Of a stretch of DNA of 64,000 bases, positions 17,406-25,797 are shown in pieces. Origin of the DNA: Ardenticatenaceae bacterium. Its GTDB lineage: Bacteria; Chloroflexota; Anaerolineae; Promineifilales; Promineifilaceae. The stretch spans positions 1 through 64,000 of the forward strand of contig JACKCC010000008.1 of NCBI GenBank assembly GCA_020634245.1, read 5' to 3'. The notes beneath the pieces are model-generated. The model searched no databases. It had not been told where the DNA came from and worked only from the letters and a program-made list of their open reading frames with translations. Position 1 is the first letter of the stretch, and the number at the start of each line of letters is the position of its first letter. Both the position numbers and the translations under genes were made by a program.

Positions 17406-18089
17406 TCATTTTTGTTCACCCGCCTTGATTTCAGCTTTGTAGGTACGCACAGACTGCAACGGCCGTAACCAATACCAGGACGAATACACAACCCATTCGG
17501 CCGTTTCGTCGGAAAGGCTGCGCGCCTGCACCTGCCAGATGATCGCTGCCGCTTCGGGGAAGCTGCCCTCGGCCAACTGGGTCGCAAAAAGACGGCGCAG
17601 CGTGCTGTGCTCGCCCATTCCGGCAGCCGCCAGACGGGCTGCCAGCACTGGCGTGGGCTGCGCCAACTGCCGGCCCCCAGCCGGACTGCCTGCCGTCACT
17701 TGCCAAATCAGGCGGGCAATCTCTGGCCGGGGATACACTTTGGGGAAAGCTTCGTTCAAGAGAACGGCCGTAGCAAAAATCGACGCATGAAACTCCGGAT
17801 TGGCAAACTCTTCCCACATACGCTGCGCCTTCATATCATAAGCCAGATTCTGGCGGGCGCCGGTAGATAAACCACCGGCAAGCACCGCCAATACAGCTTC
17901 AGCCGCCTTTTCCGGCTTCAAGTCTTGCAGCGCCATGACCGTCATCTCCCGCAAATCAGCCGGGTCAATGTCGTCAATCTCTTCAAATTCTACTTGCTGC
18001 AAAATCTGCCGGAAGATGTCATCCGTCCATACCGGCATGTCATAAACGGATTTCAACTCCATGATGAGAAGGTCAAACGTCGATTGCAT
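17406..18089 (-). CDS. Protein of unknown function, helical, with DNA-free cytoplasmic character
   Basis: 227 residues from ATG 18089, which lies 4 bp after the stop of the haem-binding gene, so the two are co-transcribed. An in-frame ATG 36 nt earlier overlaps that gene and is less likely. The protein is acidic and mostly helical. It opens with a region rich in I-D-D-I-D-P-A-D-L-R-E-M, followed by Ala-rich helices and a Trp-rich end (W-V-V-Y-S-S-W-Y-W). No signal peptide, membrane segment or motif is recognised. Family not identified. Confidence 0.65.
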   Translation of the reverse strand: MQSTFDLLIMELKSVYDMPVWTDDIFRQILQQVEFEEIDDIDPADLREMTVMALQDLKPEKAAEAVLAVLAGGLSTGARQNLAYDMKAQRMWEEFANPEFHASIFATAVLLNEAFPKVYPRPEIARLIWQVTAGSPAGGRQLAQPTPVLAARLAAAGMGEHSTLRRLFATQLAEGSFPEAAAIIWQVQARSLSDETAEWVVYSSWYWLRPLQSVRTYKAEIKAGEQK

Positions 18090-18093
18090 GGTC

Positions 18094-18537
18094 CTAATTA
18101 TTAATAGTTGCCTGGAAACCGGCAACCAATTTGTCGATCTGATCCTGGGTCAGCTTGGCTTCCGAGTGGAGGATGAGATACTGCGATGGGGGCATCGCGC
18201 CGCGCTGCACGACTTCGATTAGCTCTCCCATTTCACGCGGTTTGCCGCCCTGATCCCATTCCGAGAAGTTGAGACGCTGCCGGCCCTCGTCCACGTCGCG
18301 CTGGACTAACCAGGAAGCTGGGGCTACGCTTTCGTACCAACGGCCCCAGTTTGTTTCGTTGCTGTGGCAGTCGAAGCAGGCCGTTTTAGCCAGGGCACGG
18401 GTATCAGGGCTGTCCCAGTTGGGTTCACTCTGGACAGTCGGATTGGTGTGGTTACGGCCGTATGGCACCAATTGAATCAATAAAAACAAAGCAACAATGC
18501 CAATGACTCCCCACTTAAGAATCTTTTTGACGTTCAT
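18094..18537 (-). CDS. Membrane-anchored haem-binding domain protein
   Basis: 147 residues. One N-terminal hydrophobic anchor (~8-26) is followed by a domain with C-F-D-C-H-S-N-E-T at ~54-62, W-x3-V-A-P-x-S-W-L-V and F-S-E-W. This is the hallmark of the haem-binding (Haem_bd) family, where C-x2-C-H binds c-type haem on the outside of the membrane. An AGGAG Shine-Dalgarno precedes the ATG. These proteins are thought to take part in electron transfer or redox sensing; the partner is not known. First gene of a two-gene operon. Confidence 0.85.
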   Translation of the reverse strand: MNVKKILKWGVIGIVALFLLIQLVPYGRNHTNPTVQSEPNWDSPDTRALAKTACFDCHSNETNWGRWYESVAPASWLVQRDVDEGRQRLNFSEWDQGGKPREMGELIEVVQRGAMPPSQYLILHSEAKLTQDQIDKLVAGFQATINN

Positions 18538-18772
18538 TTTTTACTCCTGTTCTAATTCCTGGCTGTCACATTCAAGCCAGTTTGTTCATATTTTCACCAT
18601 CATTATATAGTATAATCCCTCTGGCATATCAGCCAGATGATTTAGCTGATCTATGTATTTTGGCTAAAAGAAACCGCCGAAACATCCATCATTTGACGTA
18701 GAGAAAGATTATTCCCAAACTCAGCACTCTGTGACACAAGATTTTTGAATTTCCCCCATAAGACAGCTTTAT

Positions 18773-21550
18773 TCAAGGCCGCGTCGATGCAACTGCTTCA
18801 CTGCCATTTCCATTTTCCTTATGGGCAGCTTGCTGCTGATTAAACCGTTCACTGACCAATTTTGCCATTTGGCGCAGCATCGGCGGCAGTTCACGCATGT
18901 ACCCGCGTAGAAAATCGTCGCCGCTGCTGGCGCGGGCCAGCGCCAGCCAGATAGATGGCAGGCTGGCATATCCGGGAAAGACAACAAAACGCGGCTCCCA
19001 AATCGGATTAAACTTTTCCTTAAAATTGTGCAGCCCTTGAAAGTTATAAAACTGGTTGATGTGATCATAAACGTAATGCATGGCCTTTTCTGCTGCCGGA
19101 TCATCTGGCGCTTCCCCCACCCCGGAAAGCGAGCTTAAGCCCAGATTGAACGTATCGTACCCCTGCTCCTTGCACCACAGCAGCAGCGAGCCAAAAAGGA
19201 ATTCCATCGTGCCATTTTCCATCTCATGGCGGCGGCGCATCAAGTCAATGCTGGCTTCTTTTTGGGCATATTCGGGAACCACATTAGCAAAAGCAGTGGC
19301 GCGGCCAGTCTCATCGCGAATGACAATAACCGTGCTGCTGCCAATATAATCGTCGTTGAACCAGCCCAACGAAAACCGCATCTCCTTGCCATGCATCATC
19401 ACCAGCCATTCATCGCTAACTTCACGCAGTTCACGCAGCAGTTCCCGGCTTAAAGGCGGCTGGACGATGTCGGCGCGATAATTGAGCCGGCTTAACTTAT
19501 TGATGGGGGTGCGGAAGGGTTTGCCGGCCTTGCCGTCCAGCGTGAAGGTATGCAAATCGACAATCGCTTCATGGCCGGTACGCACCACGTCAAATCCGGC
19601 TGCCCGGTACAATTCCACGTAGTCGGGCAGGGTCTGGTAAAAGGCTGGCTGCCACCCCTGCCGGTGACAGAAGTCACGGAAGCCGGTAATGGCGGCGGCG
19701 CCGTCCTCTACCGGACCGATGGGATCGCCCAGAGCCACGGCCGTTTTCGCTCTGGCCGCATACCCCACCACCGATCCACCGGGGCTGAACCAGTAAGATT
19801 TATCATGAAAGAGGACAAAACGGGCCAAAGTGGAACGGCCGTATTTCTCCACAATCTGCTTGGCCTGCTCCCACTCGGCCGCAGTCGCCGGTTGGCGCAG
19901 AATCACCGGCCGCAGCAGCACCACCAGCGCATAAACCAACGTCACCCCGCCAACCACGTAAATTGAAGCCGCAAAATAGCGGCCAAACCCGGTAATCGGC
20001 TGCAAACCGGGATCATAAAACTGGGTGAACATCACCACTGTTTGCCGCAGCGCCGCATCCAGACTGAAATTGACACTGTAATGACGGTCCAGCAGATAAA
20101 AGCCGGTCATCCCGTAAACCAGCGTAAAAGCCAGTGCACTGAACAGCGCATTCACCCCCTGCCGCAGCGAAGGCGCATCGGAACGTGCCTGGAACTGCGC
20201 CCGCTGCCACAACAGGTAAATGGCCAGGAAAATGGCCAGCGTCGCTTCTTCGTAATCCAGCCCTTTCAGCAAATGACTCACCGCCGACACCAACAGCACA
20301 ACTAAAGTAACCGCCCAGGCGGTTCGCTTACGCTGGGTCAACCCGTAAGCCAACACAATCAAGGCAAACCCGGCGAGAACGGCCGTTAAGTTACTCCCTC
20401 TCGTCACCGCCAACGGTGAATACTTCTCCAGCAGCGCCGCACGGTCGGCCAATGCCGGTGTGGAAGCAGACAGCACATTGATCAGCCCCATCGCCCCGGT
20501 AAGAATGGCAATGAGACGCACCTGACCCAAGCGGGCCAGCCCGCGCTGCGGTGAAGCAAAAATAGGCAGCCGCCGCAGCAAAGCAAAACCCACCAAAAAC
20601 GGAATCCAAAAAGTAAGCCCCCGAAAAGCCAGCGTAATAATGGTGGCCGCAGCAGTGGGCAGACCCAGTGAAGTGTATACCAGCGGCATCAGCCCTTCCA
20701 CCACGCCAATACCATTGGGTGTAGGCGATACAATCCAAAACAACAGAGTCATGGAATAACCGGCGATGATGACGCCCAAGGGCGCAGCCAGGTTAAAGGC
20801 GCGGAAAATGGCAAATAAACTGGCCAGGTCAAAGGCATGGGTGAGAAAAGCCGCCGCCAGGACAGGCAAAAGCTTACGGGGCTGGGCGGCTATGGTGTGG
20901 GCCGAAGCAGCAAATTCATCGGCGTTGTGCGCGGCCCAATCGGCCCGCACCAGGGTTGGATTGCGGAACCAGCCGCCGACGCGATTGACGCTGTTTTGCA
21001 CGGTTTGCAGCACCCGCAGCAGCGCTTTGGGCCGCCACAAGCCCAATCCCAGCAGCGCCGTCATACCGCCTACGTACAGATACATGATGCTCCCGGTGAT
21101 AATTTCGTAAGACAGCAAGTTGTGGCGAGTAAAAAGTGTGCCCAGAGCAATAGTTAGCAGGACAAGGAATGCGCCGAAATCTGCAATCAGCACCAGCAGC
21201 GAACCAACGGCCGTTTTCGCCCCGGATTGGCCGCGCCGGACAGCTTCATCCACGTACAGGGCAACACCGGCCGCGCCGCCAGAAGGGGCTGTAGAATTGA
21301 CAAACACGGCGGCAAAGGTCAGAGGCAGCAAGTTACGCCAGCGGGTATGCACGCCAACGGCCGTAAACGATACCTGGTAGAGCAGTGATGTGGTGGCATA
21401 GTAGCCCAACTGCAAAACGGCAGCCAGCGCCACCCACTGCCAGCGCCCGCCGCGCAGCGTTTCCGCCAGCTTTTCGATCTCGTTGAAGCGGCCAATCAAC
21501 ACCCAAATAAAAGCGATTATCAAAATCCAGAAGAGAACGCGTCGTTTCAT
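18773..21550 (-). CDS. mprF: MprF-like aminoacyl-phosphatidylglycerol synthase/flippase
   Basis: 925 residues. The N-terminal half (~1-540) has about 12-14 membrane helices, including the lysylphosphatidylglycerol synthase transmembrane type with S-A-P-S-G-G-A-A-G and P-T-P-N-G-I-G-V-V-E-G. The C-terminal ~330 residues are the soluble GNAT-fold catalytic domain (DUF2156), with F-H-D-K-S-Y-W-F-S-P, A-V-A-L-G-D-P-I-G, L-N-Y-R-A-D and M-R-R-R-H-E-M-E-N-G-T-M-E-F-L. MprF moves aminoacyl groups from tRNA to phosphatidylglycerol and flips the product, lowering surface charge. Which amino acid is used cannot be read. The start overlaps the rhomboid-like gene by 4 bp (ATGA). Confidence 0.88.
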   Translation of the reverse strand: MKRRVLFWILIIAFIWVLIGRFNEIEKLAETLRGGRWQWVALAAVLQLGYYATTSLLYQVSFTAVGVHTRWRNLLPLTFAAVFVNSTAPSGGAAGVALYVDEAVRRGQSGAKTAVGSLLVLIADFGAFLVLLTIALGTLFTRHNLLSYEIITGSIMYLYVGGMTALLGLGLWRPKALLRVLQTVQNSVNRVGGWFRNPTLVRADWAAHNADEFAASAHTIAAQPRKLLPVLAAAFLTHAFDLASLFAIFRAFNLAAPLGVIIAGYSMTLLFWIVSPTPNGIGVVEGLMPLVYTSLGLPTAAATIITLAFRGLTFWIPFLVGFALLRRLPIFASPQRGLARLGQVRLIAILTGAMGLINVLSASTPALADRAALLEKYSPLAVTRGSNLTAVLAGFALIVLAYGLTQRKRTAWAVTLVVLLVSAVSHLLKGLDYEEATLAIFLAIYLLWQRAQFQARSDAPSLRQGVNALFSALAFTLVYGMTGFYLLDRHYSVNFSLDAALRQTVVMFTQFYDPGLQPITGFGRYFAASIYVVGGVTLVYALVVLLRPVILRQPATAAEWEQAKQIVEKYGRSTLARFVLFHDKSYWFSPGGSVVGYAARAKTAVALGDPIGPVEDGAAAITGFRDFCHRQGWQPAFYQTLPDYVELYRAAGFDVVRTGHEAIVDLHTFTLDGKAGKPFRTPINKLSRLNYRADIVQPPLSRELLRELREVSDEWLVMMHGKEMRFSLGWFNDDYIGSSTVIVIRDETGRATAFANVVPEYAQKEASIDLMRRRHEMENGTMEFLFGSLLLWCKEQGYDTFNLGLSSLSGVGEAPDDPAAEKAMHYVYDHINQFYNFQGLHNFKEKFNPIWEPRFVVFPGYASLPSIWLALARASSGDDFLRGYMRELPPMLRQMAKLVSERFNQQQAAHKENGNGSEAVASTRP

Positions 21551-22257
21551 GATTTTCTATCCATTGTCCGTCGGCCTTTCCCATTTTTACCTATCGCCAC
21601 GGGCACGGCCGTTTCCGATGCCTGCCGTTTAACCATCCGCCGCAGCCGCCAGGCCGCCAACCCTAACGGAAAGGCCAGAACGTGGGCAATATTGGCCAGC
21701 AATTTGAGCGTTGTGTCCTCGCCATCAGGCGGTTGAAACAAGGCCAGCACCAACGCCGCAAAAACAGCCGCCGCCAACAGTCCGCGCCAGCGGCGCTGCA
21801 CCGGCAAGGCCGCTACAGCCATACCCAGCGATCCAAAATAACCGGCCGACGGCCCCACGTCGCGCGCCAGAAGCAGCAGACTGTCGCCATTGAAGACCAG
21901 CCAATGCAGTGCCGGGCCAACCACCGCCCCTTCGGCCAGCAGGGTCGCCAGATGGACACCCCAAAAGGTTGCCAGAGCGCTTTTACTGCCGGTGAGATAT
22001 TCAACCGCACCCACAGCCAGCATGACCATGCCCATTGCCTGCCAGAAAACAGCGCCGCCCAACGTTACCAGGGCCGATGTGAACAGTCGGCCCCACCGCA
22101 GTTCCCAAAAATCACGGGCGGCAAAACCCAGTTGGGACAACCAGACCGGTTCCAAACTGCTGATGTGACTATTGGTCAAAACGGCCGTTACGGCCAGCAC
22201 AAACAGCAGGCTGATAGTGACCGGAAAGCGGCGGATATATAGGCGTAAAGCGGTCAT
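21547..22257 (-). CDS. Rhomboid-like membrane protein coupled to mprF
   Basis: 236 residues with about six hydrophobic helices. G-P-S-A-G-Y-F-G-S-L-G and a later helix with N-I-A-H-V-L-A-F-P-L-G resemble the catalytic Ser and His positions of rhomboid-type proteins, although the classical G-x-S-G is G-P-S-A-G here. The C-terminal tail is basic and cytoplasmic. The gene lies between an NTF2-like protein (stop/start TAATG overlap) and mprF (ATGA overlap), so a three-gene operon is clear. Intramembrane protease activity is possible but not assured. Its role with MprF is unknown. Confidence 0.7.
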   Translation of the reverse strand: MTALRLYIRRFPVTISLLFVLAVTAVLTNSHISSLEPVWLSQLGFAARDFWELRWGRLFTSALVTLGGAVFWQAMGMVMLAVGAVEYLTGSKSALATFWGVHLATLLAEGAVVGPALHWLVFNGDSLLLLARDVGPSAGYFGSLGMAVAALPVQRRWRGLLAAAVFAALVLALFQPPDGEDTTLKLLANIAHVLAFPLGLAAWRLRRMVKRQASETAVPVAIGKNGKGRRTMDRKS

Positions 22258-22817
22258 TATTCATTCAGGGGCAGATGTTGTACCAGATAACGGCCGTTCT
22301 GCCGGCTAACAGAAATATCAAATTGGGAAATCTGGCGGCCATCGGCAGTGGTTTGGGTGAATAAACGGCCGTCTTCCCCGGCAAATGTCACCGTAAATGT
22401 GAAACTATCAGCTCCGTTTGCCTGCCCATTGGTCACGGAATGAATGGGCAAACAGGACGAATGCTCGCATTCATCTTGCAGCAGGCGTGACTCGTCGGCG
22501 GCATCCTGCGGATAGGCGGCAGCCAAAACATCGTAACTGCCTCCAAAATAAGTAACAGCTTCAGTATACCGCTTTTCAACCAGCAGGTTAAAAAAAGTGT
22601 CTAAAGCTGACTGTGCCTTGTCCTGCTCGGACACGACCGGAGAGAGGGTAGCGGCAGTAGGAACGGCCGTAGTCCGCTGGGCTGCCGGCCTTGTAATTCC
22701 GGCCACCAGCCGCAAGGCCATCAATACAATCAAAATGATAGATACAGCCCAGGCCGAACGATTCTTCTTGGTAATCAGGCGCTTTTTGCGCCGGGTAGGT
22801 GTGGAATTTTCACTCAT
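22257..22817 (-). CDS. Membrane-anchored protein with a small alpha/beta (NTF2-like) domain
   Basis: 186 residues from ATG 22817 (AGGA upstream). There is a basic N-terminus, one membrane helix (~21-40), then a Thr/Pro linker and a domain beginning A-L-D-T-F-F-N-L-L-V-E-K-R-Y-T-E-A-V-T-Y-F-G-G. This helix pair plus the following beta strands resembles stress-related NTF2-like or DUF4878-type domains. Two cysteines (C-E-H-S-S-C) could form a disulfide outside. First gene of the rhomboid-mprF operon; function unknown. Confidence 0.7.
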   Translation of the reverse strand: MSENSTPTRRKKRLITKKNRSAWAVSIILIVLMALRLVAGITRPAAQRTTAVPTAATLSPVVSEQDKAQSALDTFFNLLVEKRYTEAVTYFGGSYDVLAAAYPQDAADESRLLQDECEHSSCLPIHSVTNGQANGADSFTFTVTFAGEDGRLFTQTTADGRQISQFDISVSRQNGRYLVQHLPLNE

Positions 22818-22867
22818 TGCTGTCCTGCTTATTCTTGTGTAATGAGACAATCATACAACAATTGGAG

Positions 22868-22951
22868 GAGTGAAAGAACGGCGGGATGACCGTGTCTCGG
22901 TAAGACAATTGACGTAAAGAACGGCCGTTACCGTGCCAGTTCACTCTTTTT
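22868..22951 (+). promoter_or_regulatory. Candidate structured leader/terminator in front of the potassium operon
   Basis: GAGTGAA (22868-22874) pairs with TTCACTC (22940-22946), which is followed by five T. Inside, CGGTAA (22898-22903) pairs with TTACCG (22928-22933), and GTCT-AGAC forms an alternative hairpin. It may be an attenuating RNA element or simply a terminator. No match to a known riboswitch consensus was recognised. Confidence 0.35.
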
Positions 22952-23128
22952 CGGCGGGCGGTTGGTGGGGATGAGAGGGAAAGGCATTCTGGAGGAGGAG
23001 TAACGGTCGTACGCCCTTACTTTCTTGACGGGAGCTTGACACCTCAACCTAAACCTTTACCTTAACTTGACCCCTTCATAGGCGTTCCTGACACAATCTT
23101 GACGCCATTCATTGTAAGCTATTAATTG

Positions 23129-23159
23129 CCGCAGGCTGCTATGTCTGCGGTGTTTTTTT
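23129..23159 (+). terminator. Intrinsic terminator/attenuator 36 bp before the UspA-like gene
   Basis: CCGCAG (23129-23134) and CTGCGG (23145-23150) form a short GC stem followed by TG and seven T (23153-23159). It lies just upstream of the start at 23195 with no + strand gene before it, so it would stop leader transcripts. A weak promoter-like TTGACG (23099) and TATTAA (23120) precede it with a 15-bp spacer. Confidence 0.55.
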
Positions 23160-23194
23160 GATGACTTGATTCAATAATATTTAAGGAATGGGCA

Positions 23195-23698
23195 ATGAGT
23201 GACTCCCGATTAATGATTGTTATGGATGAAAAAAGCTGGACGTTAGCCGCCCTCCATTTTGCCTGCATCATGGCACGCCGTGAACAGTTGGAGGTGCTGC
23301 TGTTAAAGATGGTACCGGTCAATCATCCGCTGCTATTAGGCACAACGATTAGTTTGCAAGACTTTTCATCGAACGAAATGATTGCCCTGGCCGATATGGC
23401 CGCCACGGCTGAAGATTATGGTGTCTGTCTCCAGGTGCAATCGTTTCAGTATGTTAGTTTTTGGTCAGGGATAGTAGATGCAGCCGGGCAGTTGGGGGCA
23501 ACGGCCGTTATCGCTTATATCCCGCCATCACCTGTGCCTTACTGGCAGGAGTTACATCGTTGGCTGCTCCGCCGCCTGTTCAATCGGCAACATAAACTGT
23601 TAATTACCCTGGACGATTTGACCCCGACCCTTACTTGGACGTCTTCTCGGAACCTGCAAGACGATCTTGCCTTCAAATTAAGCCAGCATATGCACTGA
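23195..23698 (+). CDS. Universal-stress-protein-like (UspA fold) protein
   Basis: 167 residues. It begins S-R-L-M-I-V-M-D-E-K-S-W-T-L-A-A-L-H-F-A with alternating strands and helices like UspA, and has V-D-A-A-G-Q-L-G-A-T-A-V-I-A-Y in the position of the conserved D-L-I-V strand. The ATP loop G-x2-G-x9-G-(S/T) is not present, so nucleotide binding is doubtful. An AAGGA site precedes the ATG. It is followed after 36 bp by the transporter gene, suggesting that it modulates it, as separate or fused USP domains do in many APC-type and Kdp systems. Confidence 0.65.
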   Translation: MSDSRLMIVMDEKSWTLAALHFACIMARREQLEVLLLKMVPVNHPLLLGTTISLQDFSSNEMIALADMAATAEDYGVCLQVQSFQYVSFWSGIVDAAGQLGATAVIAYIPPSPVPYWQELHRWLLRRLFNRQHKLLITLDDLTPTLTWTSSRNLQDDLAFKLSQHMH

Positions 23699-23734
23699 TT
23701 TCAATGATCCTTATACGAGGAGTTGTACAAACTT

Positions 23735-25714
23735 ATGAACACCACACCAACACAAACAAAACCATTTCGATTTTCTTTATCCCAACTGCTTTTTGGCAAA
23801 CCAATCGCTACCCGCGATTTGGAACATCAAAACGTCAACCGGATTGTCGGCCTGGCCGTATTTGCCTCTGATGCCCTATCATCCACGGCTTATGCCACAG
23901 AGGAAATCCTTTTCATCCTGGCCCTGGCCGGAACCAGCAGCGCTGTCCTGGGTATTTCTATTCCCCTTTCCATCGCTATTGCTGTTTTATTGACGATCGT
24001 AACCATATCCTATCGCCAAACGATTTACGCTTATCCCAATGGCGGTGGTGCATATATCGTCGCCCGCGACAATTTGGGAGAAGTGGCGGCGCAGATCGCC
24101 GGAGCCGCGCTGCTTACCGATTACATCCTTACCGTTGCAGTCAGCATTTCCTCCGGCGTAGCCCAGATAGCCTCTGCTTTTCCCGTGCTGCTGCCTTTCC
24201 GTGTAGAAATAGCTCTATTGGTCATTCTGATCATGACTCTGGTTAATTTGCGCGGTGTAAAAGAGAGCGGCACGATTTTTGCCATTCCCACCTATTTCTT
24301 TTTGATCACCATGTTGCTAACCCTCCTGGTCGGTTTGTATCGTTACTTTGCCGGGACTTTAGGTGTGGTCACTGGTGTAGAAATGGTGGAAACAGGCACC
24401 GTACAGGCGCTGACATTGTTTCTGATTTTACGTGCTTTTTCCAGCGGTTCGGCTGCTTTGACCGGCATTGAGGCCATTTCCAATGGTATTACAGCTTTTA
24501 AGGAACCACGCAGCCATAATGCGGCCGTTACCTTACAATGGATGAGCGGTATCCTCATCACCATTTTCCTGAGCATTACCTTCCTGGCCCACCAAATTCA
24601 TGCAGTACCCAGCGAAGCGGAAACCATCATTTCCCAACTGGGCCGGGTTATTTTTGGTAATGGCAGCATCCTTTATCTGGCTATTGTAGCCGGTACGGCG
24701 CTCATTCTGCTCATGGCTGCTAATACCAGCTATGCCGATTTTCCACGACTGGCAGCCCTACACGCCGGCGATGGCTTCTTGCCACGGCAGCTTACCTTCC
24801 GAGGCGGCAGATTGGTCTTTAACTGGGGCGTTGTTACGCTGGCGACTATGGCCTCGCTGTTGGTTATCGTCATGAATGCACGAACAACGGCCCTCATCCC
24901 GCTGTATGCCATCGGCGTATTTCTCAGCTTTACCATTTCCCAAACCGGTATGGTTGTGCGGCTGCGCAAAATCGGCCGGTTAAAGCCGGGAGAAAAGATC
25001 CAGGGTTTAGAAACGGTAATGGCGTACGATCCACGCTGGCGGCTGAAGATGGTCATCAGTGGTTTGGGTGCTGTATGTACCGGCATCGTCATGCTTATTT
25101 TTGCTGTTACCAAATTCACTTCCGGGGCCTGGTTTGTCATTCTGCTCATCCCCGTGTTAGTTCTGGCTTTTTTCCGCGTGCATCATCATTATAAGGCGGT
25201 TGCCCGCAACTTAAGCCTGGAAAAGAACGGGCATGACATCACGACACATCCGGTACAAACGGTAGTGCTGGTTGATGGCGTTCATGCCGGTACGGTTGAT
25301 TTGGTGAACTTTGCTAAATCACTCAAACATCCCTGGCATGCTGTACATATTGGGATCAATCCTGAAAAGGCCAGCAAAGTATCGGCTTTATGGGATGCTG
25401 TGATTGGGGAAGGTGAACTGGTTGTCGTACCTTCGCCTTATCGTCAGTTGAATCGCCCTATTCGAACTTATATTGAAAATCTGCTGCTTGAAAACCCGGA
25501 TACTATTGTCCATGTGGTGGTTGGTCATCTGGCAATGGAAACTGCCTGGGAACAGGCGCTGCACCAAAACAGCGTTCTCATTTTCAATCTGGCTTTGAAT
25601 GGGCTGGAAAGGGTTGTCCTGACGATTGTGCCCCACCAGATACATCGTCACCAAACTGAAGAGGGTGTTGTCGATCGAAATGTTTTTACACCGGCCGATT
25701 TGCGGAGCAATTAG
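23735..25714 (+). CDS. kimA: KimA-like potassium/proton symporter (APC superfamily)
   Basis: 659 residues from ATG 23735. GAGGAG lies 12 nt upstream, and a TTG four codons earlier sits directly on the Shine-Dalgarno. The protein has twelve membrane helices (to ~480), with A-S-D-A-L-S-S-T-A-Y-A-T-E-E in helix 1, S-Y-R-Q-T-I-Y-A-Y-P-N-G-G-G-A-Y in helix 3 and F-S-S-G-S-A-A-L-T-G-I-E-A-I-S-N-G in helix 6. These are the signatures of the KUP/KimA branch (former YdaO). A cytoplasmic ~150-residue tail resembles the USP-like tail of KimA. The context with KdpD/KdpE supports K+ as substrate. KimA of Firmicutes is inhibited by c-di-AMP; whether that holds here is unknown. Confidence 0.8.
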   Translation: MNTTPTQTKPFRFSLSQLLFGKPIATRDLEHQNVNRIVGLAVFASDALSSTAYATEEILFILALAGTSSAVLGISIPLSIAIAVLLTIVTISYRQTIYAYPNGGGAYIVARDNLGEVAAQIAGAALLTDYILTVAVSISSGVAQIASAFPVLLPFRVEIALLVILIMTLVNLRGVKESGTIFAIPTYFFLITMLLTLLVGLYRYFAGTLGVVTGVEMVETGTVQALTLFLILRAFSSGSAALTGIEAISNGITAFKEPRSHNAAVTLQWMSGILITIFLSITFLAHQIHAVPSEAETIISQLGRVIFGNGSILYLAIVAGTALILLMAANTSYADFPRLAALHAGDGFLPRQLTFRGGRLVFNWGVVTLATMASLLVIVMNARTTALIPLYAIGVFLSFTISQTGMVVRLRKIGRLKPGEKIQGLETVMAYDPRWRLKMVISGLGAVCTGIVMLIFAVTKFTSGAWFVILLIPVLVLAFFRVHHHYKAVARNLSLEKNGHDITTHPVQTVVLVDGVHAGTVDLVNFAKSLKHPWHAVHIGINPEKASKVSALWDAVIGEGELVVVPSPYRQLNRPIRTYIENLLLENPDTIVHVVVGHLAMETAWEQALHQNSVLIFNLALNGLERVVLTIVPHQIHRHQTEEGVVDRNVFTPADLRSN

Positions 25715-25797
25715 ATAGGGTGATTAATGTTCTTTGCCGGTGTGATTGGGGATGGACTATGTTTGAACCTGGCCTTAGATGATCTACAATCTGGTTT

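Noticed and set aside
17291..17587. Minus-strand open frame upstream/overlapping the unknown gene at 17406
   Set aside because: Shadow frame with no ribosome site, overlapping a better-supported gene.
22868..23159. c-di-AMP (ydaO) riboswitch before the KimA-like operon
   Set aside because: The conserved core of that riboswitch was not recognised; only generic hairpins are visible.
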